From NCBI RefSeq assembly GCF_019345465.1, contig NZ_JAHKRC010000018.1, positions 1-64,000 of the forward strand: DNA of 64,000 nt. The letters are read 5' to 3'. The position numbers and the translations under genes are program-made. The notes under the pieces are model-generated. The model was not told the DNA's origin, made no database searches, and saw only the letters and a program-made list of their open reading frames with translations. Positions 6,794 through 15,977 of this stretch are shown here, piece after piece (the stretch's first letter is position 1; every line of letters begins with the position of its first letter). This stretch comes from Pseudomonas sp. NKUCC02_KPG. Lineage in GTDB: Bacteria; Pseudomonadota; Gammaproteobacteria; Pseudomonadales; Pseudomonadaceae.

Positions 6794-8044
6794 ATGCAAC
6801 GGTATTCAGGCTTCGGCCTCTTCAAACACTCCCTCAGCCACCATGAAAACTGGCAGAAGATGTGGCGCACGCCGACCCCTAAAAAGGTCTACGACGTGGT
6901 CATCGTCGGCGGTGGCGGCCACGGGCTGGCCACTGCCTACTATCTGGCCAAGGAGCACGGCATCACTAACGTGGCCGTGGTCGAGAAGGGCTGGCTGGGC
7001 GGCGGCAACACGGCGCGCAACACCACCATCGTGCGTTCCAACTATTTGTGGGACGAGTCGGCGCACCTGTACGAACACGCGATGAAGCTTTGGGAAGGCT
7101 TGTCCCAGGACTTGAACTACAACGTCATGTTCTCCCAGCGCGGTGTCTACAACCTGTGCCATACCTTGCAAGACATACGTGACTCGGAGCGCCGGGTCAG
7201 CGCCAACCGCCTCAACGGCGTGGATGGTGAACTGCTTGACGCCAAGCAAGTGGCGGACGAGATCCCGTACCTCGATTGCTCAAAAAATACCCGCTACCCG
7301 ATTATCGGCGCCACCGTACAGCGCCGTGGCGGTGTGGCCCGTCACGATGCCGTGGCCTGGGGTTTTGCCCGGGCTGCGGATGCGCTGGGTGTAGACCTGA
7401 TCCAGCAAACCGAAGTGCTCGGTTTTCGCAAGGAAAACGGCGTGTGCATCGGCGTTGAAACCAGCAAGGGTTTTATCGGTGCCAAGCGCGTAGGCGTGGT
7501 GACGGCCGGTAACTCCGGGCACATGGCCCGTCAGGCCGGTTTCCGCCTGCCGATTGAATCCCACCCGCTGCAAGCGCTGGTGTCGGAGCCGATCAAGCCA
7601 ATCATCGACAGCGTGATCATGTCCAACGCGGTTCACGGCTACATCAGCCAGTCCGACAAGGGCGACCTGGTGATCGGTGCCGGGATCGACGGCTACAACG
7701 GCTACGGTCAGCGCGGCTCGTACCCGGTGATCGAGCACACGATTCAGGCCATTGTGGAAATGTTCCCGGTGTTGTCCCGCGTGCGCATGAACCGCCAGTG
7801 GGGCGGCATCGTCGACACCACTCCCGATGCTTGCCCGATCATCTCCAAGACCCCGGTGCCGAATCTGTTCTTCAACTGCGGCTGGGGTACGGGTGGCTTC
7901 AAGGCCACGCCGGGCTCGGGCAACGTGTTTGCCGCCAGTCTGGCCAAGGGCGAGATGCACCCATTGGCTGCACCGTTTTCCATTGACCGGTTCCACACCG
8001 GCGCCCTGATCGACGAACACGGCGCTGCCGCTGTCGCCCACTAA
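6794..8044 (+). CDS. soxB: Sarcosine oxidase subunit beta
   Basis: A 416-residue flavoprotein subunit of heterotetrameric sarcosine oxidase, which oxidises sarcosine to glycine. The N-terminal dinucleotide fold VVIVGGGGHGLATAYYLA lies at about residues 36-53. The segment RRGGVARHDAVAWG near 175 contains the histidine that binds FMN covalently in this family. The C-terminal NLFFNCGWGTGGFKATPGSG completes the FAD-binding DAO fold. A TGGAG ribosome binding site precedes the ATG. It belongs to the alpha-beta-gamma-delta complex with SoxA, SoxG and SoxD and requires FAD, FMN, NAD and THF. Confidence 0.97.
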   Translation: MQRYSGFGLFKHSLSHHENWQKMWRTPTPKKVYDVVIVGGGGHGLATAYYLAKEHGITNVAVVEKGWLGGGNTARNTTIVRSNYLWDESAHLYEHAMKLWEGLSQDLNYNVMFSQRGVYNLCHTLQDIRDSERRVSANRLNGVDGELLDAKQVADEIPYLDCSKNTRYPIIGATVQRRGGVARHDAVAWGFARAADALGVDLIQQTEVLGFRKENGVCIGVETSKGFIGAKRVGVVTAGNSGHMARQAGFRLPIESHPLQALVSEPIKPIIDSVIMSNAVHGYISQSDKGDLVIGAGIDGYNGYGQRGSYPVIEHTIQAIVEMFPVLSRVRMNRQWGGIVDTTPDACPIISKTPVPNLFFNCGWGTGGFKATPGSGNVFAASLAKGEMHPLAAPFSIDRFHTGALIDEHGAAAVAH

Positions 8045-8058
8045 CAGGAGAAACACTC

Positions 8059-8391
8059 ATGCTTCATATCTTCTGTCCCCATTGCGGCGAACTGCGCTCC
8101 GAAGAGGAATTCCATGCCAGCGGCCAGGCGCACATCCCGCGCCCGCTGGACCCCGCGGCCTGCACCGACGCCGAGTGGGGCGACTACCTGTTCTTTCGCG
8201 ACAACCCTCGCGGCCTGCACCACGAACTGTGGAACCACGTCGCCGGTTGCCGCCAGTTCTTCAACGCCACGCGCAACACCGTGACCTACGAAATTCTTGA
8301 AACCTACCTGATTGGCACCCAGCCGCAGTTCACTGAACAGGCGGCACCACTGATCACCACGGCCACCCGCGAGCAGGGAGAAAAGGTATGA
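8059..8391 (+). CDS. soxD: Sarcosine oxidase subunit delta
   Basis: A 110-residue small subunit with an N-terminal zinc-binding CPHCG pair at residues 6-9 and downstream His/Cys candidates (LHHELWNHVAGCRQFF) that complete the zinc site in this family. It is a structural subunit with no separate catalytic role. The ATG follows AGGAGAAACACTC, a strong ribosome binding site, and the stop overlaps the soxA ATG by four bases, which favours stoichiometric synthesis of the complex. Confidence 0.95.
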   Translation: MLHIFCPHCGELRSEEEFHASGQAHIPRPLDPAACTDAEWGDYLFFRDNPRGLHHELWNHVAGCRQFFNATRNTVTYEILETYLIGTQPQFTEQAAPLITTATREQGEKV

Positions 8392-11300
8392 GCCAGACCC
8401 ATCGCTTGCCTAATGGCGGCCGCGTAGACCGCAGCAAAGTGCTGACCTTTACCTTCAACGGTCAACAATACAAAGGCTACGAGGGCGACAGCCTGGCCGC
8501 AGCGCTGCTGGCCAATGGTGTCGACGTCATTGGTCGCAGCTTTAAATATTCCCGGCCTCGGGGCATTTATGCTGCCGGTGCCGAAGAGCCCAACGCGGTG
8601 CTGCAGATCGGCGCCACCGAAGCGACCCAGATTCCTAACGTGCGCGCTACGCAGCAGGCGTTGTACCAGGGCCTGGTTGCCACCAGCACCAACGGCTGGC
8701 CCAACGTCAACAATGATGTGATGGGGATCCTGGGCAAGGTTGGCGGCAAGCTGATGCCGCCGGGCTTCTACTACAAAACGTTCATGTACCCGCAATCGTT
8801 CTGGATGACGTACGAGAAGTACATCCGCAAGGCGGCAGGCCTGGGCCGTTCGCCGACCCAGAACGACCCCGACACCTACGACTACATGAACCATCACTGC
8901 GACGTACTGATCGTCGGCGCAGGGCCTTCAGGCCTGGCGGCGGCACTGGCTGCAGCACGCAGCGGCGCGCGGGTGATCGTGGCCGATGAGCAGGAAGAGT
9001 TTGGCGGCAGCCTGCTCGACAGCCGCGAAAGCCTGGACGGCAAACCGGCGATGGAATGGGTTGCTAAAGTCATCGCTGAACTCAAGGCATTGCCGGGCGT
9101 GACGCTTTTGCCTCGGGCGACAGTCAACGGCTATCACGACCACAACTTCCTGACCATCCACGAGCGCCTCACCGACCATCTGGGTGATCGCGCACCGATT
9201 GGCCAGGTTCGTCAGCGCATTCACCGGGTTCGGGCCAAGCGTGTAGTCCTGGCGACCGGCGCCTGCGAGCGGCCATTGGTGTACGGCAACAACGACGTGC
9301 CGGGCAATATGCTGGCGGGCGCAGTGTCGACTTACGTGCGCCGTTACGGCGTGGCACCGGGTAAAAAACTGGTGCTCAGTACCAACAATGACCACGCCTA
9401 CCGCGTTGCTCTGGACTGGATCGATGCAGGCCAGCAAGTGGTGGCTGTCGCCGATGCGCGCAGCAACCCTCGCGGCGCACTGGTAGAAGCGGCGCGGGCC
9501 AAGGGCATCCGTATTCTGACCGCCAGCGCGGTGATCGAAACCCGTGGCAGCAAACACGTGACCGGTGCCCGTGTGGCCGCGATTGACCTTAAAACCAACA
9601 GTGTCGCCAGCCCCGGCGAATGGCTGGAATGCGATCTGGTTGCCACTTCGGGCGGTTACAGCCCGGTGGTGCATCTGGCCTCGCACCTGGGCGGTAAACC
9701 CACCTGGCGCGAAGATATTCTGGGTTTCGTACCCGGCGAAGCACCGCAAAAACGTGTGTGCGTAGGCGGCATCAACGGTGTCTACGGGCTGGGCGACAGC
9801 CTGGCCGATGGGTTCGAAGGGGGCGTGCGTGCTGCCAGCGAAGCCGGCTTCAAAGCGGTAGAGGGCGTGTTGCCCAAAGCCCTGAACCAGCACCAGGAGC
9901 CAACACTGGCACTGTTTCACGTGCCCCATGAAAAGGGCACTGCACGGGCGCCCAAACAATTTGTCGACCTGCAGAACGACGTCACCGCCGCGGCCATCGA
10001 ACTGGCAACCCGTGAAGGTTTCGAGTCGGTCGAACACGTAAAACGCTACACCGCGCTGGGCTTCGGTACCGATCAGGGCAAGCTGGGCAACGTCAACGGG
10101 CTGGCCATCGCCGCACGCTCGCTGAATGTAACCATCCCGCAGATGGGCACCACCATGTTCCGCCCCAACTACACGCCGGTGACGTTCGGCGCCGTGGCGG
10201 GTCGCCATTGCGGGCATATTTTCGAACCGGTGCGTTACACCGCGCTGCAAGCCTGGCACGTCAAGCAGGGTGCCGAGTTTGAAGATGTGGGCCAATGGAA
10301 GCGTCCGTGGTACTTCCCGCGTAATGGCGAAGACCTGCACACAGCGGTCAAGCGCGAGTGCCAGGCGGTGCGTGACAGCGTCGGTATTCTCGATGCCTCC
10401 ACCCTGGGCAAAATCGACATTCAGGGCCCGGATGCGCGGGAATTCCTTAACCGCATTTACACCAACGCCTGGACCAAGCTCGATGTGGGCAAGGCTCGCT
10501 ACGGCCTGATGTGCAAAGAAGACGGCATGGTGTTCGACGACGGCGTAACGGCCTGTCTGGCCGACAATCACTTTGTCATGACCACCACCACCGGTGGCGC
10601 AGCACGGGTACTGCAATGGCTGGAAATCTACCAGCAGACCGAATGGCCTGAACTGAAGGTGTACTTCACTTCCGTGACCGATCACTACGCGACGCTGACC
10701 CTGTCCGGGCCCAACAGCCGCAAGCTGCTGAGCGAAGTCACGGATATCGATCTGGACCGTGAAGCGTTCCCGTTCATGACCTGGAAAGAAGGGCTGGTAG
10801 GCGGTGTTCCGGCGCGGGTGTTCCGCATCTCGTTTACGGGTGAGCTGTCGTATGAGGTCAATATCCAGGCGGACTACGCGATGGGCGTGCTGGAAAAAAT
10901 CGTCGAGGCGGGCAAGCAATACAACCTCACCCCCTATGGCACCGAGACCATGCACGTGCTGCGGGCCGAGAAGGGTTTCATCATTGTCGGCCAGGACACC
11001 GACGGGTCCATGACCCCGGACGACTTGAACATGGGCTGGTGTGTGGGTCGTACCAAGCCGTTCTCGTGGCTCGGCTGGCGTGGCATGAACCGCGAAGACT
11101 GCGTGCGTGAACAACGCAAACAGCTGGTGGGCCTCAAGCCGGTAGATCCGACCAAGTGGCTGCCTGAGGGCGCGCAGCTGGTGTTCGATCCCAAGCAGGC
11201 AATCCCGATGACGATGGTGGGTCACGTGACCTCCAGCTATGCCCACAACTCACTGGGTTATTCGTTTGCAATGGGTGTGGTCAAGGGCGGCTTGAAGCGC

Positions 11301-11405
11301 ATCGGCGAACGTGTGTTTTCGCCCCAGGCCGACGGCAGCGTGATCGAGGCTGAAATCGTGTCTTCGGTGTTCTTCGACCCGAAAGGCGAGCGCCAGAATA
11401 TTTGA
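8388..11405 (+). CDS. soxA: Sarcosine oxidase subunit alpha
   Basis: A 1005-residue large subunit. The N-terminal 100 residues form a ferredoxin-like 2Fe-2S_4 type domain (VLTFTFNGQQYKGYEGDS). A Rossmann fold (LIVGAGPSGLAAALAAARSG, about 171-190) binds NAD(+). From about residue 615 the protein is related to the glycine cleavage T-protein and binds THF, capturing the methyl carbon as 5,10-methylene-THF. Intermediates move through an internal cavity to this THF site. The start is coupled to soxD. The large open frame antisense to it is a coding shadow. Confidence 0.97.
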   Translation: MSQTHRLPNGGRVDRSKVLTFTFNGQQYKGYEGDSLAAALLANGVDVIGRSFKYSRPRGIYAAGAEEPNAVLQIGATEATQIPNVRATQQALYQGLVATSTNGWPNVNNDVMGILGKVGGKLMPPGFYYKTFMYPQSFWMTYEKYIRKAAGLGRSPTQNDPDTYDYMNHHCDVLIVGAGPSGLAAALAAARSGARVIVADEQEEFGGSLLDSRESLDGKPAMEWVAKVIAELKALPGVTLLPRATVNGYHDHNFLTIHERLTDHLGDRAPIGQVRQRIHRVRAKRVVLATGACERPLVYGNNDVPGNMLAGAVSTYVRRYGVAPGKKLVLSTNNDHAYRVALDWIDAGQQVVAVADARSNPRGALVEAARAKGIRILTASAVIETRGSKHVTGARVAAIDLKTNSVASPGEWLECDLVATSGGYSPVVHLASHLGGKPTWREDILGFVPGEAPQKRVCVGGINGVYGLGDSLADGFEGGVRAASEAGFKAVEGVLPKALNQHQEPTLALFHVPHEKGTARAPKQFVDLQNDVTAAAIELATREGFESVEHVKRYTALGFGTDQGKLGNVNGLAIAARSLNVTIPQMGTTMFRPNYTPVTFGAVAGRHCGHIFEPVRYTALQAWHVKQGAEFEDVGQWKRPWYFPRNGEDLHTAVKRECQAVRDSVGILDASTLGKIDIQGPDAREFLNRIYTNAWTKLDVGKARYGLMCKEDGMVFDDGVTACLADNHFVMTTTTGGAARVLQWLEIYQQTEWPELKVYFTSVTDHYATLTLSGPNSRKLLSEVTDIDLDREAFPFMTWKEGLVGGVPARVFRISFTGELSYEVNIQADYAMGVLEKIVEAGKQYNLTPYGTETMHVLRAEKGFIIVGQDTDGSMTPDDLNMGWCVGRTKPFSWLGWRGMNREDCVREQRKQLVGLKPVDPTKWLPEGAQLVFDPKQAIPMTMVGHVTSSYAHNSLGYSFAMGVVKGGLKRIGERVFSPQADGSVIEAEIVSSVFFDPKGERQNI

Positions 11406-11413
11406 GTGACACC

Positions 11414-11440
11414 TGTGGCAGCGGGCTTGCCCGCGATGAC
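11414..11440. repeat. Solitary REP half (GTGGCAGCGGGCTTGCCCGCGAT)
   Basis: A single REP unit with an internal GCGGGCTTGCCCGC hairpin lies in the 71-base gap between soxA and soxG. It has no inverted partner. It could stabilise or attenuate the operon message at this point. Confidence 0.75.
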
Positions 11441-11476
11441 GGCAGACCAAACTACACAGAATTGAGCGGGTGACCC

Positions 11477-12109
11477 ATGACCACAGCCAACGTATACCAA
11501 CAGCGCCCGGACTCGGGCGCCAAAGCCGAGTCATCGTTACACCAGGCCAATCTCGCGGGCCTGATCGGCAAGGGCCGCAAAAACCCTGGCGTGACCGTGC
11601 GCGAGAAGAAACTGCTGGGCCATTTGACCCTTCGCGGCGACGCCAAAGACCCGGCCTTTGCCGAAGGCGTGCACAAGGCCCTGGGCCTGGAATTGCCGGT
11701 GGCCCTGAGCCTGGTGGCCAAAGACGAGACATCGTTGCAATGGATGGGGCCGGATGAGTGGTTGCTGATCGTACCCGGAGGCCAGGAATTCGCCGTGGAG
11801 CAAGCGTTGCGTGCAGCACTGGTCGGGCTGCATATCTCGGTGGTCAACGTCAGCGGCGGGCAACAACTGCTGGAACTGAGCGGGCCAAAGGTGCGCGAAG
11901 TGCTGATGAAGTCCACCAGCTATGACGTCCATCCGGACAACTTCCCGGTGGGCAAGGCGGTGGGCACCGTGTTCGCCAAGTCGCAGCTGGTGATTCGCCA
12001 CACGGCTGAAGACACATGGGAGCTGCTTATCCGCCGCAGCTTTTCGGACTACTGGTGGTTATGGTTGCAGGATGCAGCAGCGGAGTACGGGCTGAACGTC
12101 GAAGCGTAA
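11477..12109 (+). CDS. soxG: Sarcosine oxidase subunit gamma
   Basis: A 210-residue subunit related to the GcvT/YgfZ fold, which packs between the alpha and beta subunits. Recognisable segments are SVVNVSGGQQLLELSGPKVREVL in the middle and RHTAEDTWELLIRRSFSDYWWLWLQDAA near the C-terminus, which is typical of SoxG. It is fourth in the sox order B-D-A-G. The gap to soxA contains one REP unit, so soxG may be translated or expressed somewhat differently from soxBDA. Confidence 0.93.
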   Translation: MTTANVYQQRPDSGAKAESSLHQANLAGLIGKGRKNPGVTVREKKLLGHLTLRGDAKDPAFAEGVHKALGLELPVALSLVAKDETSLQWMGPDEWLLIVPGGQEFAVEQALRAALVGLHISVVNVSGGQQLLELSGPKVREVLMKSTSYDVHPDNFPVGKAVGTVFAKSQLVIRHTAEDTWELLIRRSFSDYWWLWLQDAAAEYGLNVEA

Positions 12110-12130
12110 ATATGATCCTGCCTGCGCCTC

Positions 12131-12217
12131 TGTGGGAGCGGGCTTGCTCGCGATTGCAGCACCACGGTCATCCGGATGTACCGTGTTGTTTGCAGCGCGA
12201 GCAAGCCCGCTCCCACA
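12131..12217. repeat. REP pair between soxG and purU
   Basis: TGTGGGAGCGGGCTTGCTCG at the left and its inverted partner CGAGCAAGCCCGCTCCCACA at the right flank about 45 bases of variable centre. It sits inside the presumed sox-purU-fdhA transcript. Confidence 0.92.
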
Positions 12218-12256
12218 CAGGTCGTGTGCGTTCCAATACCCATCAAGGAGCACCCC

Positions 12257-13114
12257 ATGAGCCGCGCGCCCGATACCTGGATTCTCACCGCGGACTGCCC
12301 GAGCCTGCTGGGCACGGTGGATGCGGTCACGCGTTATCTGTTCGAGCACAGTTGCTACGTCACCGAGCACCATTCCTTCGACGATCAGCGCTCGGCGCGA
12401 TTCTTTATTCGCGTGGAGTTTCGTCAGCCCGACAGGTTTGACGAGCACGCCTTTCGCGCAGGCCTGGCCGAGCGTGGCCAGGCGTTCGGCATGACGTTCG
12501 AACTGACGCCACCCCATCACCGGCCCAAAGTGCTGATCATGGTGTCCAAGGCCGATCACTGCCTCAACGACCTGCTCTATCGCCAGCGCATCGGCCAGTT
12601 GTCGATGGACGTGGTGGCCGTGGTGTCCAATCACCCCGACCTGGAGCCGCTGGCAAGCTGGCACGGCATCCCTTACCACCACTTCGCTCTGGACCCGCTC
12701 AACAAACCGGCGCAAGAAGCAAAGGTGTGGCAGGTGATCGAAGACACTGGCGCCGAACTGGTGATCCTCGCCCGTTACATGCAAGTGCTGTCTCCTGAGC
12801 TGTGTCGCAAGCTCGACGGCAAGGCGATCAATATTCACCACTCCCTGCTGCCCGGTTTCAAGGGCGCCAAGCCCTACCACCAGGCCTACGAAAAGGGCGT
12901 CAAGCTGGTGGGTGCTACGGCGCACTACATCAATAACGACCTGGACGAAGGCCCGATCATTGCCCAGGGCGTGGAAGTGGTCGACCACAGCCACTATCCC
13001 GAAGACCTGATCGCCAAGGGCCGCGACATCGAGGCCCAGACGCTGGCTCGCGGTGTGGGCTATCACATAGAGCGGCGCGTTTTCCTAAATGGAGGTCGTA
13101 CGGTGGTGCTGTAG
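12257..13114 (+). CDS. purU: Formyltetrahydrofolate deformylase
   Basis: A 285-residue enzyme that hydrolyses 10-formyl-THF to formate and THF. The N-terminal ACT domain (residues 5-80, ILTADCPSLLGTVDAVTRYL) is followed by a formyltransferase fold with the catalytic Asn and His in KAINIHHSLLPGFKGA and the Asp in LDEGPIIAQ. The frame opens at 12176, but the ATG at 12257 follows AAGGAG and matches the family length. Placed after sox and before fdhA, it recycles THF from the one-carbon units released during sarcosine demethylation. Confidence 0.95.
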   Translation: MSRAPDTWILTADCPSLLGTVDAVTRYLFEHSCYVTEHHSFDDQRSARFFIRVEFRQPDRFDEHAFRAGLAERGQAFGMTFELTPPHHRPKVLIMVSKADHCLNDLLYRQRIGQLSMDVVAVVSNHPDLEPLASWHGIPYHHFALDPLNKPAQEAKVWQVIEDTGAELVILARYMQVLSPELCRKLDGKAINIHHSLLPGFKGAKPYHQAYEKGVKLVGATAHYINNDLDEGPIIAQGVEVVDHSHYPEDLIAKGRDIEAQTLARGVGYHIERRVFLNGGRTVVL

Positions 13115-13179
13115 GGGCGCGGCACGTTCTAAGCTGGCTGCAGCAAGTAATCTCTCCAATAACAACAAGGGTGAATACG

Positions 13180-14379
13180 ATGGCTGACAATCGCGGTGTG
13201 GTGTACCTGGGCAATGGCCAGGTTGAAGTGCAAAGCATTCCTTTCCCGAAGATGCAAAACCCTCAAGGCAAGCCCATCCACCACGGCGTGATCCTGCGTG
13301 TGGTATCGACCAACATCTGTGGCTCCGATCAGCATATGGTGCGTGGCCGTACCACGGCGCAAACCGGGCTGGTGCTGGGCCATGAGATCACGGGCGAGGT
13401 GATCGAGGCCGGGCGCGATGTGGAGCATCTGAAAGTCGGCGACCTGGTATCGGTGCCGTTCAACGTGGCGTGCGGGCGTTGCCGCAGTTGCAAGGAGCAA
13501 AACACCGGCGTCTGTCTGACCGTCAACCCGGCCCGTCCCGGCGGTGCCTATGGGTATGTGGACATGGGCGATTGGGTCGGCGGTCAGGCTGAATATGTAT
13601 TGGTGCCTTATGCCGATTTCAACCTGCTCAAGCTGCCTTATCGTGACGCGTCGATGGAAAAGATTCGTGACCTGACGTGCCTCTCCGACATCCTGCCCAC
13701 CGGCTATCACGGTGCTGTCACCGCAGGTGTTGGCCCTGGCAGTACGGTGTATATCGCCGGCGCCGGCCCCGTAGGCCTGGCCGCGGCGGCTTCGGCGCGT
13801 TTGCTGGGCGCTGCGGTCGTGATCGTGGGTGACGTGAATCCGATTCGCCTGGCTCACGCCAAGGCACAGGGGTTTGAAATTGCCGACCTGTCCAAAGACA
13901 CGCCATTGCACGAACAGATTGCCGAGCTGCTGGGCGAGCCGGAAGTGGATTGCGCCGTCGATGCCGTGGGCTTTGAAGCCCGGGGTCATGGGCATGACGG
14001 GGTGAAACACGAGGCGCCGGCCACGGTGCTCAACTCACTGATGGGCGTGGTGCGGGTTGCGGGCAAAATCGGTATTCCGGGGCTGTACGTCACCGAAGAT
14101 CCGGGTGCCGTCGATGCAGCCGCGAAAATGGGCAGCCTGAGCATCCGCTTTGGTCTGGGCTGGGCCAAATCCCACAGCTTCCATACCGGGCAGACCCCGG
14201 TCATGAAATACAACCGCCAACTGATGCAGGCCATCATGTGGGACCGGATCAAGATCGCCGATATCGTGGGCGTTGAGGTGATCAGCCTGGACGAGGCACC
14301 ACGGGGCTATGGCGAGTTCGATGCCGGTGTGCCGAAGAAGTTTGTGATCGATCCGCACCGGATGTTCAGCAAGGCTTAA
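13180..14379 (+). CDS. fdhA: Glutathione-independent formaldehyde dehydrogenase
   Basis: A 399-residue zinc- and NAD-dependent medium-chain dehydrogenase that oxidises formaldehyde to formate without glutathione, using tightly bound NAD. Catalytic zinc ligands are Cys47 (TNICGSDQH) and His68 (LGHEITGEV). The structural zinc lobe is CGRCRSCKEQNTGVC. The Rossmann motif is VYIAGAGPVGLAAAASARLLG. A GTG at 13171 is in frame, but the ATG at 13180 has AAGGGTG at the right spacing and gives the usual N-terminus MADNRGVVYLG. It detoxifies formaldehyde formed when sarcosine oxidase works without enough THF. Confidence 0.96.
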   Translation: MADNRGVVYLGNGQVEVQSIPFPKMQNPQGKPIHHGVILRVVSTNICGSDQHMVRGRTTAQTGLVLGHEITGEVIEAGRDVEHLKVGDLVSVPFNVACGRCRSCKEQNTGVCLTVNPARPGGAYGYVDMGDWVGGQAEYVLVPYADFNLLKLPYRDASMEKIRDLTCLSDILPTGYHGAVTAGVGPGSTVYIAGAGPVGLAAAASARLLGAAVVIVGDVNPIRLAHAKAQGFEIADLSKDTPLHEQIAELLGEPEVDCAVDAVGFEARGHGHDGVKHEAPATVLNSLMGVVRVAGKIGIPGLYVTEDPGAVDAAAKMGSLSIRFGLGWAKSHSFHTGQTPVMKYNRQLMQAIMWDRIKIADIVGVEVISLDEAPRGYGEFDAGVPKKFVIDPHRMFSKA

Positions 14380-14395
14380 AAGCCACAACTGACTG

Positions 14396-14486
14396 TGTAG
14401 TCGCTGCCGCAGGCTGCGATGGATTGCGCAGCGATCCTGCCTTGAAGGGCCTGAGGCCCTTATCGCAGCCTGCGGCAGCGACTACA
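14396..14486. repeat. Palindromic intergenic repeat, GTAGTCGCTGCC family
   Basis: TGTAGTCGCTGCCGCAGGCT and AGCCTGCGGCAGCGACTACA are exact inverted arms. The centre contains a secondary GGGCCTGAGGCCCT hairpin. It lies between the convergent fdhA and anti-sigma genes. Confidence 0.9.
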
Positions 14487-14493
14487 GGTTGGT

Positions 14494-15168
14494 TTACAGT
14501 GTCGCCAGCGGCCCCTGATACAACACGGGGCCGGTTGGCTGCCCGGTTGGTGAGCCGCCCTGCGGCTCAAGACTCACCGCCAGTACCACCGGAACCCTGA
14601 TCAATTGCTGCTGGCTCTGGCTCAGGGCTATCCGACCATCGCCATCCGCGGGGATCAGCCCCAGGGACACCGGCTTGCCCTCAACCGGAATCGCCCACAA
14701 TTCCAGACTGCGTCCTGCCTCAACCGCGCTCAGCTCAAGCGGTCGAACCTTCAGGTAATCGGCGTGGGCCTCGATCCTGAGGCCGGGCTGAGCGGTGCCG
14801 CTGAGCAGAGTTGCCTTGTACTGGACGCTGTCGTGGTTGTAGAGCAGGCCCACGGTCAAGGCGACCAGCAACGAACAGGCAACCGCACCCAACCGCAGCC
14901 AGTTCCAGAACGCACGCTTTGGCGGTACATGGAGTGTTTGCGGTTCAATGCGCGCCACGATGGCGTGCCACACGTGCTCGGGCACAGGTTGCTCGATCAG
15001 GGGCTCGGTCAGTTGGGTGAGGTGGTTCTGCCAGTGGGCCAGCTCGCTACGCAGGTCGGTATCGTCCAGCAGCAGGTTTTCGAAACGTTTGCGGGCGGTG
15101 GGCGGCATCAGGCCGATGGCGTAATCGGCGGCCAGCGCACGGCGCCGTTCAGGGGTTTGATAGTTCAT
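14494..15168 (-). CDS. RskA-type anti-sigma factor
   Basis: A 224-residue predicted inner-membrane anti-sigma protein. The N-terminal cytoplasmic domain begins YQTPERRRALAADYAIGLMPP, typical of anti-sigma-K/RskA proteins. A single transmembrane segment, LGAVACSLLVALTVGLLY, lies near residues 90-108, followed by a periplasmic anti-sigma-K domain (LELWAIPVEGKPVSLGLI). Its start overlaps the ECF sigma stop by four bases, so it is the cognate regulator. The inducing signal is unknown. There is no zinc-binding ZAS motif, so redox sensing by HxxxCxxC is not expected. Confidence 0.88.
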   Translation of the reverse strand: MNYQTPERRRALAADYAIGLMPPTARKRFENLLLDDTDLRSELAHWQNHLTQLTEPLIEQPVPEHVWHAIVARIEPQTLHVPPKRAFWNWLRLGAVACSLLVALTVGLLYNHDSVQYKATLLSGTAQPGLRIEAHADYLKVRPLELSAVEAGRSLELWAIPVEGKPVSLGLIPADGDGRIALSQSQQQLIRVPVVLAVSLEPQGGSPTGQPTGPVLYQGPLATL

Positions 15169-15797
15169 GATTCAAGGCACCTGCGCAGCCGCTCCATGCC
15201 CCGGCGGATCCAGGATTTGACCGACCCCAGCGGTGCATCAAGGGTGTGCGCCAGTTCGCTGGCACTCAGCCCCTGAAAATAGGCGATGGTGATGCTCTGG
15301 CGCTGCATGCCTTCCAGTCGTTCAAGGCAATGGCCAAGGGCGCTGGCCGCCCGGGCGCTGTCCAGTTGCTCATGGGCGCTGGGGCTCTCATCGGCCAAGG
15401 TGTCTTGCTGCAGGTCACTCAAGGGCAGTTCGCGATGTTTGCGCAGCTGGTCGATGGCCAGGTTGCGAGTGATGGTGATCATCCAGGTCAGAGGGGCCGA
15501 CAAGTGAGCTTCATAGCGGGGGGCGTTGTGCCAGATGCGCACAAAGCTTTCCTGTACCACGTCTTGCGCCAGGTCGCTGCGGCCCATGCAGCGCAGTGCC
15601 ACGCTGTGCAGGCGCGGCGCCACGGTTCGGTAGAGGGTTTCGAAGGCGCGGCGATTGCCCAGTGAACATTGGGCCAAGAGCGTTGCAAGGTCATCGGCAT
15701 CGGTAATTAAAATAGCCACTCTCCCGTCAAACACAGTCAGGGCATCAGACCAGTCGTCGGTTGAGGTTAGTTCAGGCTGTGTGGTTGTTCCAATCAT
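15165..15797 (-). CDS. ECF RNA polymerase sigma factor (SigK-like)
   Basis: A 210-residue ECF sigma factor. Region 2 spans about residues 45-115 (AFETLYRTVAPRLHSVAL, SDLAQDVVQESFVRIWHNA, TWMITITRNLAIDQLRKHRE) and region 4 about 150-205 (SITIAYFQGLSASELAHTL, APLGSVKSWIRRGMERLR). The first 40 residues are an unusual extension and a later start is possible, although GAGG precedes the first ATG. The coupled RskA-like gene downstream indicates control by membrane sequestration. Plausible targets are its own operon and the divergent exported-protein genes. Confidence 0.9.
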   Translation of the reverse strand: MIGTTTQPELTSTDDWSDALTVFDGRVAILITDADDLATLLAQCSLGNRRAFETLYRTVAPRLHSVALRCMGRSDLAQDVVQESFVRIWHNAPRYEAHLSAPLTWMITITRNLAIDQLRKHRELPLSDLQQDTLADESPSAHEQLDSARAASALGHCLERLEGMQRQSITIAYFQGLSASELAHTLDAPLGSVKSWIRRGMERLRRCLES

Positions 15798-15977
15798 GTG
15801 GCACCTCTGTGTCCTGTATACGCAGGCAAGGGCACAGCGGATGCAGCGGTTTTCAATTAAGATTGCGGCCCGTTTGATCCGATAGTGGCACCTGGGAACA
15901 TCTGCTGGGGTTTTGGGTCATAGACATAGTTTTACCGCTCTATTGCAGGCGGTTTTTTGGTTCTGGAGGTTGAAGCG

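Noticed and set aside
8928..11246. Long 772-codon open frame on the minus strand
   Set aside because: It is fully antisense to soxA. The product is rich in His, Gln and Arg with no domain, and it follows the codon bias of the opposite strand.
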